A stretch of DNA of 64,000 nucleotides, taken from positions 22,164-86,163 of the forward strand of contig CAJVWU010000005.1 of the NCBI GenBank assembly GCA_913009755.1, in the 5' to 3' direction. Positions within the stretch are counted from its first letter, which is position 1, and each line of letters starts with the position of its first letter. A program made the translations under genes and the position numbers. Origin of the DNA: an uncultured Bacteroidia bacterium. Lineage in GTDB: Bacteria > Bacteroidota > Bacteroidia > Bacteroidales > F082. The notes under the pieces were generated by a model. That model saw nothing but the letters and a program-made list of their open reading frames with translations, had not been told where the DNA came from and did not search any database. Below are positions 39,131 through 49,126 of the stretch, in pieces.

Positions 39131-42100
39131 ATGTTCCTGATATTTGACACCGAAACTACGGGATTGCCCAAAAATTATGATGCGCCGCTTTCCGATTCTG
39201 ATAACTGGCCACGGCTGGTTCAACTGGCCTGGCAAATCCATGATGAAAAAGGGGAATTGCAGGATGCAAAAAACTTTATCGTGAAACCCGATAATTTTGT
39301 CATTCCGCGGGGTGCTGAAAAAATACACGGCATTACCACCGGTTATGCTTATGAAGTGGGTGAACCCCTCGAGATTGTTTTGCGGGAATTCAATAATGCA
39401 CTGCAAAATGTGTCGGTCATTGTCGGCCATAACATCGAATTTGATATCAACATACTGGGTGCCGAATACCTCAGAAAAAACCTGAAAACCTCCCTGTTCG
39501 ATGTAAATGCGGTGGATACAAAAAATGCATCAACTGATTTTTGTGCCTTGCCGGGTGGAAGAGGCGGGAAATATAAATGGCCCACACTAAATGAACTGCA
39601 CCGCAAATTGTTTAGTGAAAGTTTTGATGCGGCACACAATGCATCCGCAGATGTGCAGGCGACAGCCCGGTGTTTTCTGGAACTTGTCAGGATTGGCATA
39701 ATTGATGCCGGCCTGTTGAAAACCAGCCCGGAGATGGTCAGCGAATTCCAACAGGCCAACCTGCAACCTTTTCAGCCCATCGGTCTGGTCGTTGAGCCCT
39801 ATCATTCAAAAGAAACGGAGACTGAAAAAGAGGTTAAACCGGCTGAACAACAGACAGGAATACCTGATGACGTTGTGTTTACGCATCTGCATGTACACAC
39901 CCAGTATTCAATCCTTGACGGGCTTTCCGATATTCCGGCCATGATTAAAAAAGCCAAAAACGACGGGATGAATACGGTGGCTATCACCGATCATGGCAAC
40001 ATGTTCGGGATAAAGAATTTTCATCAGGAAGCTACCGCTGCCGGCATCAAACCGATTATTGGTTCTGAAGTGTATATCGCGCGGCGCAGCATGTACCGTA
40101 AAGAGTCTAAAATTGACGGGTCAGGATGGCATTTGGTATTGCTGGCTAAAAATGAAACCGGCTATAAAAACCTGATGAAGCTCATTTCATTCGGATGGAT
40201 TGACGGGTTTTATTACAAGCCCAGAATTGATAAGGAATTGCTTAAAAAGCACAGCGAAGGTTTGATGGCATTAACTGCCTGCCTGGGTGGTGAAATTCCT
40301 GACAAGATCATTCATGCCGGAAAAGAAAAAGCGGAAGAAGCCCTGTTGGAATACAAATCCATTTTTGGTGATGACCTGTACCTGGAACTCCAGCGCCACC
40401 CAACCGGTAACCCTGAAATGGACAAAAAAGTTTACGACGACCAGGTTTATGTTATCCAAACCATGCTTGAGTTTTCAGCAAAGCATAAGGTGAAAGTGGT
40501 GGCTACCAACGATGCTCATTTTATCAACGCCGAAGATGCATCGGCCCACGACCGCCTGATCTGTATTGGCACGGCCAGCGATCTGGATAATCCCCGCCGC
40601 ATCCGCTTCACACAACAGGAATGGTTTAAAACGCAGGGTGAAATGAAAACCTTGTTTGCCGACATTCCCGAAGCCATCATCAACACACAGGAAGTGGCTG
40701 ACAAGGTGGAGATTTTTAAGCTGGACCATAAACCCATCATGCCCGAATTTAAAATTCCGGATGAGTTCAACAATGCTGATGAATATTTAAAACACATTAC
40801 TTCTCAGGGGGCAAATGAACGCTATGGCGAGTTGTCACCCGAATTGACAGAACGCATTGACTTTGAACTGGAAACCATCAAGAAGATGGGATTTCCAGAT
40901 TATTTTCTTATCGTTTGGGATTTCCTGAATGCGGCCAGGGAGATGGGGGTATCGGTAGGGCCGGGCAGGGGCAGCGCTGCCGGTTCTGTTGTGTCGTATA
41001 GCCTTCACATCACGGATATTGACCCCATAAAGTACGATTTGCTTTTTGAGCGTTTCCTCAACCCTGACCGTATTTCGATGCCTGATATTGATATTGACTT
41101 TGACGATGACGGACGTAACCGGTTGCTGAAATGGGTTTCGGAAAAATACGGGAAAATGCGTGTTGCCCACCTGATCACTTTTGGGACCATGGCTGCAAAA
41201 ATGGCCATCAGGGACGTGGCCCGTGTGCAGAAACTGCCGCTTTCGGAAGCCGACCGTCTTGCCAAACTAATACCTGAAAGGCCTGGCATTTCATTGGATC
41301 AGGCGCTGAAAGAAGTGCCCGAACTGAAAAATGAACTGGAGAAGGGTAAACCTGAAGTATCGTCGGTGATTAAAAATGCACGCGTGCTCGAAGGCTCAAT
41401 CCGTAACGTGGGAACACATGCCTGCGGCATCATTATCGGGCGTGATGACCTTTATAATTATGTACCCCTGGCAACCGTTAAAGAATCGGTTTTGGATATT
41501 TCCACGCAGTATGACGGTAATTTTATCGAACCCATCGGTTTGCTCAAAATGGATTTCCTCGGGTTGAAAACCCTCTCCATCATAAAGGATACGATTGAAA
41601 ACATTAAACATTCAGGAGGAATTGAGCTTGACATTGAAACCATTCCTTTTGATGATAAAGAAACTTATAACCTGTACAGCCGCGGCGATACCATTGCCCT
41701 GTTTCAGTTTGAGTCGGATGGCATGCGGAAATATCTTAAAGAGCTGAAACCTACGCGTTTTGAAGACCTGATCGCCATGGTCGCCCTATATCGTCCGGGG
41801 CCTATGCAGTACATCCCCGAGTTTATCAAACGGAAACACGGCCTCGAAGAGATATCGTATGATCTGCCCGTCATGGAAGAAATCCTGAAGGAAACTTACG
41901 GGATTACCGTCTATCAGGAACAGGTGATGCTTTTGTCGAGAAAAATGGCCGGCTTTAGCGGTGGCGAATCCGATTCTCTTCGTAAAGCCATGGGGAAAAA
42001 GAAGATTGCAGAAATGGCCAAGATGAAGGTTAAATTTTTTGAGGGCTGTGACAATAACGGTTTGCCGAAGGAAAAGGTTGAAAAGATATGGAAAGACTGG

Positions 42101-43363
42101 GAAGAATTTGCAAAATATGCTTTTAACAAATCTCACGCCACGTGTTACGCTTATCTTTCTTATCAGACCGCTTATCTGAAAGCTCATTTTCCGGCGGAGT
42201 TTATGGCGGCCAACCTGAGTCGCAACCTGAACGATATCAAAAAGATCACTCAACTGATCAATGAGGCAAACCATCTGGGAATTGAAGTGATGGGACCCGA
42301 TGTCAACGAAAGTGCCCTGGATTTTACGGTCACCAAAGACGGGGTTATCCGTTTCGGATTGGCTGCCATTAAAGGAGTGGGGGGGGCGGCTGTTGAGCAG
42401 ATCATCGGGGAAAGGGATAAGGGCGGAGCTTTTAAAAACATTTTTGATTTTGCCAAACGGGTAAACCTGCGGTCGGTAAACAAACGTAGTTTTGAAGCAC
42501 TGGCCAAGGCAGGGGCATTTGATGGTTTTCCCGGAACACACCGTGCCCAGTATTTTCACCAGGAGAAGGAAGGTGGCCCCGAATTTATCGAGACGGTTAT
42601 CAGGCACGGTGTTGGTTTCCAGGACAGGGAAAATTCGCAGCAGACTTCTTTGTTTGGCGGCATGGAAGGTGCTTTCGAAATAAACGATCCTGCTCTTCCA
42701 CAGTGTGAACCCTGGTCGCTGATACAAAAACTCCGTCTCGAAAAAGAAGTGACCGGATTTTATATTTCAGGCCATCCGCTGGACGATTTCCACATTACGA
42801 TGGAAAGATATTGCAATGTGACTATCAATGACCTGAAAAGCAGTTTGAAAAACTATGAAAAAAAACCGGTCATGTTTGCGGGAATGATCACCGACTCAAA
42901 GCAGAAAATTTCAAAAAAAGGTTCCCCTTACGGATTTTTTACCGTTGAAGATTTTACCGGAAGCATCACCATCATGATGTTTAACGAAGATTATCTGAAA
43001 AGGAAACATCTGCTTGAACCGGGAAATCATGTTTTTGTTGTGGCTACCGTTGAGGAACGTTTCAAACAAGCCGGGAACTATGATGTCCGGGTAAACGATA
43101 TGTTCCTCCTTGCCGAAGCCATGAGCAAACTAACTAAAACCGTTACGCTGGATATCAGTGCCGGCGATGTGGATGAACAACTTGTGGAAGATATTGTACG
43201 GATCATCCGCGAAAACAAGGGGGGGTGCTCAATAGCGGTAAAGATCAATGACCCCGACAACGGGAAAAGCCTGATGATGAAAACAAGTAAACTGAAAGTG
43301 GAACCCAGGTTATTTGTCAACGAGATTGAAAAATTGGGGAAACTGACATTTATGATTGGTTGA
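39131..43363 (+). CDS. dnaE: DNA polymerase III alpha subunit with fused DnaQ-type exonuclease
   Basis: A 1,410-residue replicative polymerase. Residues 1–190 are a 3'-5' exonuclease of the DEDDh type: Asp6/Glu8 in DTETT, Asp105 in HNIEFD, His169 and Asp174 in HNASADV. A linker leads to the PHP domain (THLHVHTQYS, 251–260). The polymerase core has GPGRGSAAGS (610–619) and the catalytic PDIDIDF (651–657), and an OB-fold and tail follow (KPVMFAGMITDSKQ onward). The fusion puts proofreading and synthesis in one chain, as known in several Bacteroidetes. The ATG at 39131 gives the exonuclease its first strand. Confidence 0.96.
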   Translation: MFLIFDTETTGLPKNYDAPLSDSDNWPRLVQLAWQIHDEKGELQDAKNFIVKPDNFVIPRGAEKIHGITTGYAYEVGEPLEIVLREFNNALQNVSVIVGHNIEFDINILGAEYLRKNLKTSLFDVNAVDTKNASTDFCALPGGRGGKYKWPTLNELHRKLFSESFDAAHNASADVQATARCFLELVRIGIIDAGLLKTSPEMVSEFQQANLQPFQPIGLVVEPYHSKETETEKEVKPAEQQTGIPDDVVFTHLHVHTQYSILDGLSDIPAMIKKAKNDGMNTVAITDHGNMFGIKNFHQEATAAGIKPIIGSEVYIARRSMYRKESKIDGSGWHLVLLAKNETGYKNLMKLISFGWIDGFYYKPRIDKELLKKHSEGLMALTACLGGEIPDKIIHAGKEKAEEALLEYKSIFGDDLYLELQRHPTGNPEMDKKVYDDQVYVIQTMLEFSAKHKVKVVATNDAHFINAEDASAHDRLICIGTASDLDNPRRIRFTQQEWFKTQGEMKTLFADIPEAIINTQEVADKVEIFKLDHKPIMPEFKIPDEFNNADEYLKHITSQGANERYGELSPELTERIDFELETIKKMGFPDYFLIVWDFLNAAREMGVSVGPGRGSAAGSVVSYSLHITDIDPIKYDLLFERFLNPDRISMPDIDIDFDDDGRNRLLKWVSEKYGKMRVAHLITFGTMAAKMAIRDVARVQKLPLSEADRLAKLIPERPGISLDQALKEVPELKNELEKGKPEVSSVIKNARVLEGSIRNVGTHACGIIIGRDDLYNYVPLATVKESVLDISTQYDGNFIEPIGLLKMDFLGLKTLSIIKDTIENIKHSGGIELDIETIPFDDKETYNLYSRGDTIALFQFESDGMRKYLKELKPTRFEDLIAMVALYRPGPMQYIPEFIKRKHGLEEISYDLPVMEEILKETYGITVYQEQVMLLSRKMAGFSGGESDSLRKAMGKKKIAEMAKMKVKFFEGCDNNGLPKEKVEKIWKDWEEFAKYAFNKSHATCYAYLSYQTAYLKAHFPAEFMAANLSRNLNDIKKITQLINEANHLGIEVMGPDVNESALDFTVTKDGVIRFGLAAIKGVGGAAVEQIIGERDKGGAFKNIFDFAKRVNLRSVNKRSFEALAKAGAFDGFPGTHRAQYFHQEKEGGPEFIETVIRHGVGFQDRENSQQTSLFGGMEGAFEINDPALPQCEPWSLIQKLRLEKEVTGFYISGHPLDDFHITMERYCNVTINDLKSSLKNYEKKPVMFAGMITDSKQKISKKGSPYGFFTVEDFTGSITIMMFNEDYLKRKHLLEPGNHVFVVATVEERFKQAGNYDVRVNDMFLLAEAMSKLTKTVTLDISAGDVDEQLVEDIVRIIRENKGGCSIAVKINDPDNGKSLMMKTSKLKVEPRLFVNEIEKLGKLTFMIG

Positions 43364-43490
43364 GGATCAAGAGTTTGGAGATGCTGTATACTATAAACTG
43401 CCCCAAACAACCCTCGTTCAGTTCTGAGGCATCGTCTCTTTTCAACCCATCGGGAAATTTTTAATTATAGTTTGTGCGGATAACAAAAGG

Positions 43491-43521
43491 TTCATGTTCA
43501 AAAAGGCTACCCGGCGGGTTA
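43491..43521. repeat. dispersed 31-bp repeat, copy 2
   Basis: Same element as 10560–10590 (28 of 31 identical), located between convergent dnaE and mazG. A short ACCC/GGGT hairpin can form. Confidence 0.7.
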
Positions 43522-43528
43522 TCATCAT

Positions 43529-44329
43529 TCATTCCAGTTCCTTGGCTTTAATCCAGTACTCATCCATCTCCTGCAGGCTCATATTTTCCAGTTTTTTTCC
43601 GTCTTTGGCCGATTCGGTTTCGATGTACTGAAACCGGCGGATAAATTTTTTGTTTGTCCGTTCCAGCGCATCTTCGGGGTTAATGCCCACGTACCGTGAA
43701 TAATTCACCAGGGCAAACAACAGGTCACCAAATTCATCTTCTGTTTTGTCTTTGTCGCCACCGGTTTCCACTTCAGTTTTCAGTTCCTGCATTTCTTCCA
43801 TCACTTTGTCCCATACCTGTTGAATTTCAGCCCACTCAAAACCAACACCTTTCACCTTTTCCTGTATGCGGTATGCTTTGATCAATGGAGGCAATGATTT
43901 GGGTACCCCTTCAAGCACAGAAATTTTTCCTGCTTTCAGTTTTAACTTTTCCCAGTTATTTTTAACATCTTCTGCCCCACTTACCGTAACATCACCATAA
44001 ATGTGCGGATGACGGTATATCAGCTTTTCAGAGATAGTTTCCAAAACATCTTTAATATCGAAATCATTGGTTTCCGATCCGATTTTTGCATAAAAAACAA
44101 GATGCAGCATCAGGTCGCCCAGTTCTTCTTTTATTTCTTTCATGTCCTTTTCAAGGATAGCATCCGATAGCTCATACACTTCTTCAAGGGTCAGGTGGCG
44201 AAGGGTATCGAGTGTTTGCTCTTTGTCCCACGGACATCCCGCACGCAGATCGTCCATTATTTTCAGCAGCCGTTCAAAGGCTTTTAATTTGTCCTCCATT
44301 GAAGACATGTTTTTATTTTCTTTATTCAT
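43529..44329 (-). CDS. mazG: nucleoside triphosphate pyrophosphohydrolase MazG
   Basis: A 266-residue MazG with two tandem domains. The first has CPWDKEQTLDTLRHLTLEEV and EEVYELSDAI with the metal-binding Glu pairs; the second has DEFGDLLFALVNYSRYVG. It hydrolyses (d)NTPs to monophosphates and cleans damaged nucleotides. The start at 44329 gives MNKENKNMSSMEDKLK; a later Met (MSSMEDK) is an alternative. It is convergent with dnaE and divergent from the PagL-like gene. Confidence 0.93.
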   Translation of the reverse strand: MNKENKNMSSMEDKLKAFERLLKIMDDLRAGCPWDKEQTLDTLRHLTLEEVYELSDAILEKDMKEIKEELGDLMLHLVFYAKIGSETNDFDIKDVLETISEKLIYRHPHIYGDVTVSGAEDVKNNWEKLKLKAGKISVLEGVPKSLPPLIKAYRIQEKVKGVGFEWAEIQQVWDKVMEEMQELKTEVETGGDKDKTEDEFGDLLFALVNYSRYVGINPEDALERTNKKFIRRFQYIETESAKDGKKLENMSLQEMDEYWIKAKELE

Positions 44330-44365
44330 TCTTTTCAGATAATCATCAGCTTTCGCCGATTCTCC

Positions 44366-44373
44366 TAATTTTG
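44366..44373 (+). promoter_or_regulatory. -7 element TAATTTTG
   Basis: A perfect TAnnTTTG match 21 bases before the TTG start of the PagL-like gene. No -33 element at the usual distance. Confidence 0.45.
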
Positions 44374-44393
44374 CGCGAAGATATAAAGAAGCA

Positions 44394-45557
44394 TTGAAAG
44401 GGAAATACCGGATAAAGAATCTTGCCGGGTTATTTTTTATTTTGACAGTTTTTCAGACTGCCTGTGCACAGCAGCGAAAGCCGTTAAGCAAAAATAACCT
44501 GATGGCCGAGTTTAAGACCGAGTACGGTTTTTTAATGAGCCACCATCTTGAACTGGATGTGTTTCAGTCGCATTTTCCGGCTTTTGAGTTCAGCATTGAA
44601 AAAGCAACCTGGGGAAAATATCACTGGGAAGCCATGTATGGTTACCCTTTGATTGGTATCAGCGTCTGGTATTCCCCGCTGGGTGGTTTTCAGGAGATTG
44701 GATCTGCAATAGCCGTTTATCCGTTTATCAATTTTCCCCTGGTTCAGGATCAAAAACAAAGTTTCAATTTCAGGTTGGGTGTCGGACTGGGATATCTGAC
44801 CAATTATTACCGGCGGATTGATAATTATAAAAATTTTGCCATCGGTTCGCATATCAATATTGCAGGAAGCCTTTATTTTGAGTATCGACGTCACATAAGT
44901 GATATACTTACGCTTTCGGGAGGGGTCGGGCTTACCCATTTTTCAAATGGTTCAATGAAAACCCCCAATTACGGTTTGAACCTTATTACTGCAACCGTTG
45001 GTGTTTCGGCTTACCTGTCAAGACCAAATCCCCACCTGAAGCAGAAAGTGCTGCCCGAATTGGAGCCTTATGAATTTGACGGAAAAAAAACACTGGATTT
45101 CGATATTGGCGTTTCGACGGGGATAAAAGACATGTCACAGGAATTCGGGAAAAGCTTTGGTGTTGTTGCCATATATTCAAACCTTTTCAAGCAGGTTTCT
45201 TTTAAAAGCAAATTCGGTGTCGGGTTCGATCTGACTTATGATGCTTCGGACAAGTTTCTGTTAAACTGGCGGGGCGACACGACAGTTAATAATTTCCAGG
45301 TACTGAAACCGGGGCTTAGTTTTGCCTATCAGCTTGTTTTTTCCAAAATCTCTTTTATGTTTAATTTCGGGATGTATCTGGCCGGAAAAGAAAGGAGCGA
45401 AGGGGATATGTATCAGCGCCTGACATTGAAATATTTGTTTACTGAAAACCTTTTTGCCAATATTGCACTGAATACTAATTTTGGCAAAGCCGATTATGTT
45501 GGTTTTGGTATCGGATATCAGCTTAACTTTGTTTACAAACAAAAAATAAAACATTAA
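44394..45557 (+). CDS. PagL-like lipid A deacylase (acyloxyacyl hydrolase family)
   Basis: A 387-residue outer-membrane barrel protein. The start is a TTG (44394), because no ATG precedes the signal peptide (LFFILTVFQTACAQ). The barrel strand containing HFSNGS (182–187) matches the catalytic His-Ser segment of PagL-type lipid A 3-O-deacylases. It is about twice as long as PagL, so a second barrel-like half is present. It may trim LPS in the outer membrane. A DUF2807 gene follows seven bases later. Confidence 0.78.
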   Translation: MKGKYRIKNLAGLFFILTVFQTACAQQRKPLSKNNLMAEFKTEYGFLMSHHLELDVFQSHFPAFEFSIEKATWGKYHWEAMYGYPLIGISVWYSPLGGFQEIGSAIAVYPFINFPLVQDQKQSFNFRLGVGLGYLTNYYRRIDNYKNFAIGSHINIAGSLYFEYRRHISDILTLSGGVGLTHFSNGSMKTPNYGLNLITATVGVSAYLSRPNPHLKQKVLPELEPYEFDGKKTLDFDIGVSTGIKDMSQEFGKSFGVVAIYSNLFKQVSFKSKFGVGFDLTYDASDKFLLNWRGDTTVNNFQVLKPGLSFAYQLVFSKISFMFNFGMYLAGKERSEGDMYQRLTLKYLFTENLFANIALNTNFGKADYVGFGIGYQLNFVYKQKIKH

Positions 45558-45564
45558 CCTGAAA

Positions 45565-46335
45565 ATGTTCACTCACAATATCGTCCGGCATTTTGTCTGG
45601 CTCACCGCAATTTTCTTTGCGGGAATGATACTGTTATGGACCGAAGGTTGTCAAAAAGCATCAGTTGCCGATTGCTTCCTGAGTACCGGGAAAATAATAA
45701 AAGTTGAACGTCCGGTCGGGGGATTTCATACCGTTGTCTTAAAGGATAACGTGAATTTGTTTTTAAGGCAGGCAGATACCGACGGGCTTATCGTGGAAGC
45801 CGGAAGTAACCTGATGAACAAAATTTATACGGATGTCAGGGACAGCGTTTTGTTCATTGGCAACAACAACAGTTGCAACTGGGTGAGAAGCTATAAAAAA
45901 CTGGTGAATGTTTACCTGGATTTTATAAGACTTGACAGCCTGGAATACCGGTCGGTGGGTGATGTAAGAAATCAGGATACGTTACGGTTGGACAACCTGA
46001 AAATTGAAGTGCATGAAGGAGCCGGGTTAATCGCGTTAACGGTGGACGTAAACGAGATACATACCAACCTTCATTATGGTACGGCGGATATTAAAATTTC
46101 GGGAAAATGTGTTTTGAGCTATGTTTACTCTGCCGGATTTGGCCGGATTGATAACCGCGACCTTGAAGCCATGCAGATTTATGCTGATAACCGGAGCAGC
46201 AACGACATGTATTTGCATGCTGTACAGGTGCTGGCGGTTACCATCCATAATATCGGGAACATTTATTATACAGCTAATCCTGAAAAAATAGACCTGAAAC
46301 GCCTTGGGAGTGGCGAACTGATAAAGCTGGAATAA
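45565..46335 (+). CDS. DUF2807 (head GIN domain) lipoprotein
   Basis: A 256-residue predicted lipoprotein (WTEGC, Cys29). The mature domain has the DUF2807 pattern: RPVGGFHTVVLKDNVNLFLR, LIVEAGSNLMNKI, followed by beta-helix-like short strands (LEYRSVGDVRNQD, DIKISGKCVLSYV). Such proteins are envelope-exposed putative autotransporter-adhesin-like beta-solenoids of unknown role. It lies seven bases after the deacylase gene, so the two are one operon. Confidence 0.83.
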   Translation: MFTHNIVRHFVWLTAIFFAGMILLWTEGCQKASVADCFLSTGKIIKVERPVGGFHTVVLKDNVNLFLRQADTDGLIVEAGSNLMNKIYTDVRDSVLFIGNNNSCNWVRSYKKLVNVYLDFIRLDSLEYRSVGDVRNQDTLRLDNLKIEVHEGAGLIALTVDVNEIHTNLHYGTADIKISGKCVLSYVYSAGFGRIDNRDLEAMQIYADNRSSNDMYLHAVQVLAVTIHNIGNIYYTANPEKIDLKRLGSGELIKLE

Positions 46336-46372
46336 TGGAAGGGTGAAGGGGTGAAGGGGTGTCTCTCCCAAA
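46336..46372. repeat. degenerate GGGTGAA intergenic repeat
   Basis: GGAAGGGTGAAGGGGTGAAG then GGGTGTC immediately after the DUF2807 stop; three copies of an about 8-base unit. Confidence 0.5.
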
Positions 46373-46481
46373 TCCTTGTGCGTTAGGGAACGGGAAGGTT
46401 TGTTGAATTCAGGGTGTGGAAATTGTTAGAACAAATTTATAGTCGAACCATAAAGCAATTAAACAGCATAATCGTTGAACA

Positions 46482-47453
46482 GTGAAAAAATCCCTCAGGA
46501 AAAAATATCATTAAAATCACCCTGGCTTTTATTGCCATTGTCCTTGTTTGGGCTGGCTCTAACCAATACTGGGGCAGGGAGCGGTGGAACAAAATCCTGA
46601 AAGATGACGGAACCGGTTATTATGCCTGGCTTCCGGCAGTGTTTATTTATCATGATCTTTCTTTCGGTTTCTTCGATTCGGTGGCTGCTGACAAAAGCCG
46701 GCCTAACATGGCTTACGATTACCGGGTAAAACTTAAAAACGGAACGACGGATAAATACTTCTGTGGGACGGCCCTGGCACAACTTCCGTTTTTTGCCGTT
46801 GCTCATCTGGTAACCCTTACTGCCGGTTATCCCACGGATGGTTACTCGGCATTTTATCTCATATTTGTGCAGGTGGCCACCATTTTTTATGCCCTGGCCG
46901 GGTTAGTTCTTATGGTTCTTATCTTAAAAGATTTTCAAATCAATGACAAGATTATTACCCTCATTCTCCTTGCCTCGGTTTTCGGGACTAACTTATTTCA
47001 TTATGTGGTGAATGAGCCTTCCATGTCGCATGCCTATTCTTTTGCTTTTGTCAATCTTTTTGTTTTTGGTTTTTTACGCTTTTTCCGGAAACCGTCAAAC
47101 CGGTATTTGTTTTTCTGAAAGATCATTTGCCGGCATTCCTGATCGCTTTGATTATCTTTTTCGGTTTGGCAGTCATCCAATTTGTGCTCTACAAAATCCA
47201 GACCGGCAGCTTTTGGGTTTATTCTTATGGCAAGAAGGGCTTTGATTTTACCCATCCGCACATCATTTCGTTTTTGTTTTCTTATCGGAAAGGGCTTACA
47301 ACCCTGGTTTTTTTACTAATGATCGTTGGCCAGATTCAGACTTATCAATACCGGACAGGTTACATCCACTGGTCAGAAATGAACAAGGAACGGTACTGGA
47401 AAAGTTTTCTCAGGATTGATAAGGTGATCAGAAAAGAGAAAAAAGACTGGTAA
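46482..47453 (+). pseudogene. polytopic membrane protein (glycosyltransferase-like), internally deleted and frameshifted
   Basis: Pieces of one protein are spread over two frames. A GTG at 46482 opens KKSLRKK and then needs a one-base shift near 46500 to continue as NQYWGRERWNKILKDDGTGY and YYAWLPAVFIYHDLSFGFFD, with helices to a TGA at 47116–47118. The other frame resumes around 47110 with FLKDHLPAFLIALIIFFGLA, YSYGKKGFDFTHPHI and FSYRKGL, and then jumps at about 47300 to FLLMIVGQIQTYQYRTGYIH. From memory, homologues are about 500 residues with a periplasmic part between those pieces, so about 150–180 residues are absent. No intact copy is present. Confidence 0.65.
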
Positions 47454-47504
47454 GTGTCTTGGAATCCGGGGCCTGGAATTTTGAGTTTAATGTTCAAATC
47501 TCCT

Positions 47505-47569
47505 TTGTCTAATGACCAGTGGCCAATTATCCAAATGACCAATAAATCAAAAATCCCAAATCAAATATC
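47505..47569. repeat. degenerate AATGACCA/AAATCCC intergenic repeat
   Basis: Repeated CCAATTATCC, AATGACCAATAAATC, AAAATCCCAAATCAAATATC between two convergent genes. Confidence 0.45.
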
Positions 47570-49042
47570 CTAATACGCTTTGGCAAACACCACACGGCCT
47601 TCAGAAGGTTTTCCCGAATAAATACATTTTCCTGTATCCCCGTCACGTTGTAAAGGAATGAGCCTGATGGTGGCTTTGGTTTCGTCTTTTATCGTTTGTT
47701 CGGTTTCGGAGGTTCCGTCCCAGTGGGCCCAAACAAAGCCGCCTTTTTCTATTTTGTCCTTAAATTCATCCCAGGTGTCCACCGAAAAAGTGTTTTCATC
47801 CCTGAAAGAAAATGCTTTCTGAAAAATATTGTCTTGTATCCTTTCAAGCAGATGTTCAATCTTTTCATCAATATTTTCCATTTTCAACACTTCCTTTTCA
47901 AGTGTATCACGACGGGCAACTTCAACGGTTCCGTTTTCAAGGTCACGCGGGCCGATAACCAGGCGGACAGGTACCCCTTTCATTTCCCATTCGGCAAATT
48001 TAAAGCCCGGTTTATAAGTATCGCGGTCATCAAATTTTACCGAAATGTTCCTTCCCTTTAGCTGTTCCATGATAGCGTGCGCTTTTTGGCTGATGGCCTC
48101 AAGCTGTTCTTCTTTTTTGTAAATGGGGACAATAACGACCTGGATAGGGGCAAGTTTTGGGGGCAGTACCAAACCGTTATCATCGGAATGGGCCATAATG
48201 AGCGCACCCACCAACCGGGTGGAAACGCCCCAGGAAGTAGCCCAGACATATTCCAGCTTGTTTTCCCGGGTAAGATATTTAACATCAAATGCCCTGGCAA
48301 AATTCTGGCCCAGGAAATGTGAAGTTCCCGCCTGTAGCGCTTTCCCGTCCTGCATTAAAGCTTCAATACAAAAAGTTTCCACAGCCCCCGCGAACCTTTC
48401 ATTGGGTGATTTCAACCCTTTTAATACCGGCATGGCCATCCATTTTTCTGCAAAGTCAGCATAAATATTTAATATCAATTCTGCTTCTTTCAATGCTTCT
48501 TCCCTGGTTTCGTGGGCAGTATGTCCTTCCTGCCAAAGAAATTCAGTCGTGCGAAGAAAAAGCCTTGTCCGCATTTCCCATCTTACCACGTTGGCCCATT
48601 GATTGATCAGTAAAGGCAGGTCACGGTATGATTGTATCCAGTTTCGGTAAGTATCCCAGATAATGGCTTCGGACGTTGGCCTGACGATCAGCTCTTCTTC
48701 AAGCTTTGCATCCTCATCCACAATAACACCCTTTCCGTCTTCACTGGTCTTTAAACGATAATGGGTAACTACGGCACATTCTTTGGCAAAACCTTCAACA
48801 TGGGAAGCTTCTTTACTGAAAAAAGATTTCGGGATAAAGAGTGGAAAATAGGCATTCTCATGCCCGGTGTCTTTAAACATTTTATCGAGCGCCGATTGCA
48901 TCTTCTCCCAGATAGCATAACCATAAGGTTTAATTACCATGCACCCTCTTACGGAAGAATTTTCAGCAAGACCGGCTTTGTTCACAATATCGTTATACCA
49001 CTGTGAATAGTTCTCTTTTCTTGATGTGATTTCTTTGGCCAT
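47570..49042 (-). CDS. proS: proline--tRNA ligase, short type
   Basis: A 490-residue class II synthetase of the eukaryote/archaeon-like short form used in Bacteroidetes (no editing insert). Visible are [36 protein letters not shown] with the HEALTH-like histidine, the class II motif near [14 protein letters not shown], and the C-terminal anticodon-binding domain ([18 protein letters not shown]). It charges tRNA-Pro. The gene is convergent with the broken membrane protein and divergent from the Gly/Tyr-rich lipoprotein. Confidence 0.95.
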   Translation of the reverse strand: MAKEITSRKENYSQWYNDIVNKAGLAENSSVRGCMVIKPYGYAIWEKMQSALDKMFKDTGHENAYFPLFIPKSFFSKEASHVEGFAKECAVVTHYRLKTSEDGKGVIVDEDAKLEEELIVRPTSEAIIWDTYRNWIQSYRDLPLLINQWANVVRWEMRTRLFLRTTEFLWQEGHTAHETREEALKEAELILNIYADFAEKWMAMPVLKGLKSPNERFAGAVETFCIEALMQDGKALQAGTSHFLGQNFARAFDVKYLTRENKLEYVWATSWGVSTRLVGALIMAHSDDNGLVLPPKLAPIQVVIVPIYKKEEQLEAISQKAHAIMEQLKGRNISVKFDDRDTYKPGFKFAEWEMKGVPVRLVIGPRDLENGTVEVARRDTLEKEVLKMENIDEKIEHLLERIQDNIFQKAFSFRDENTFSVDTWDEFKDKIEKGGFVWAHWDGTSETEQTIKDETKATIRLIPLQRDGDTGKCIYSGKPSEGRVVFAKAY

Positions 49043-49084
49043 TTCTTATGTTTGGTATAGTATTTGTAACTTTTTAAATGATTG

Positions 49085-49115
49085 CAAAATTAAACATTGT
49101 TAAGTAACGTGCAAA
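49085..49115 (-). promoter_or_regulatory. proS promoter (TTTG–N19–TAATTTTG)
   Basis: On the minus strand, -33 TTTG (49115–49112), 19-base spacer and -7 TAATTTTG (49092–49085), about 43 bases before the proS ATG at 49042. This fits the phylum consensus exactly. Confidence 0.65.
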
Positions 49116-49126
49116 ACATCATATAA

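Noticed and set aside
41786..42727. A 313-codon minus-strand frame inside dnaE
   Set aside because: It is a shadow of the dnaE frame; the product lacks any recognisable pattern and dnaE motifs on the other strand are intact.
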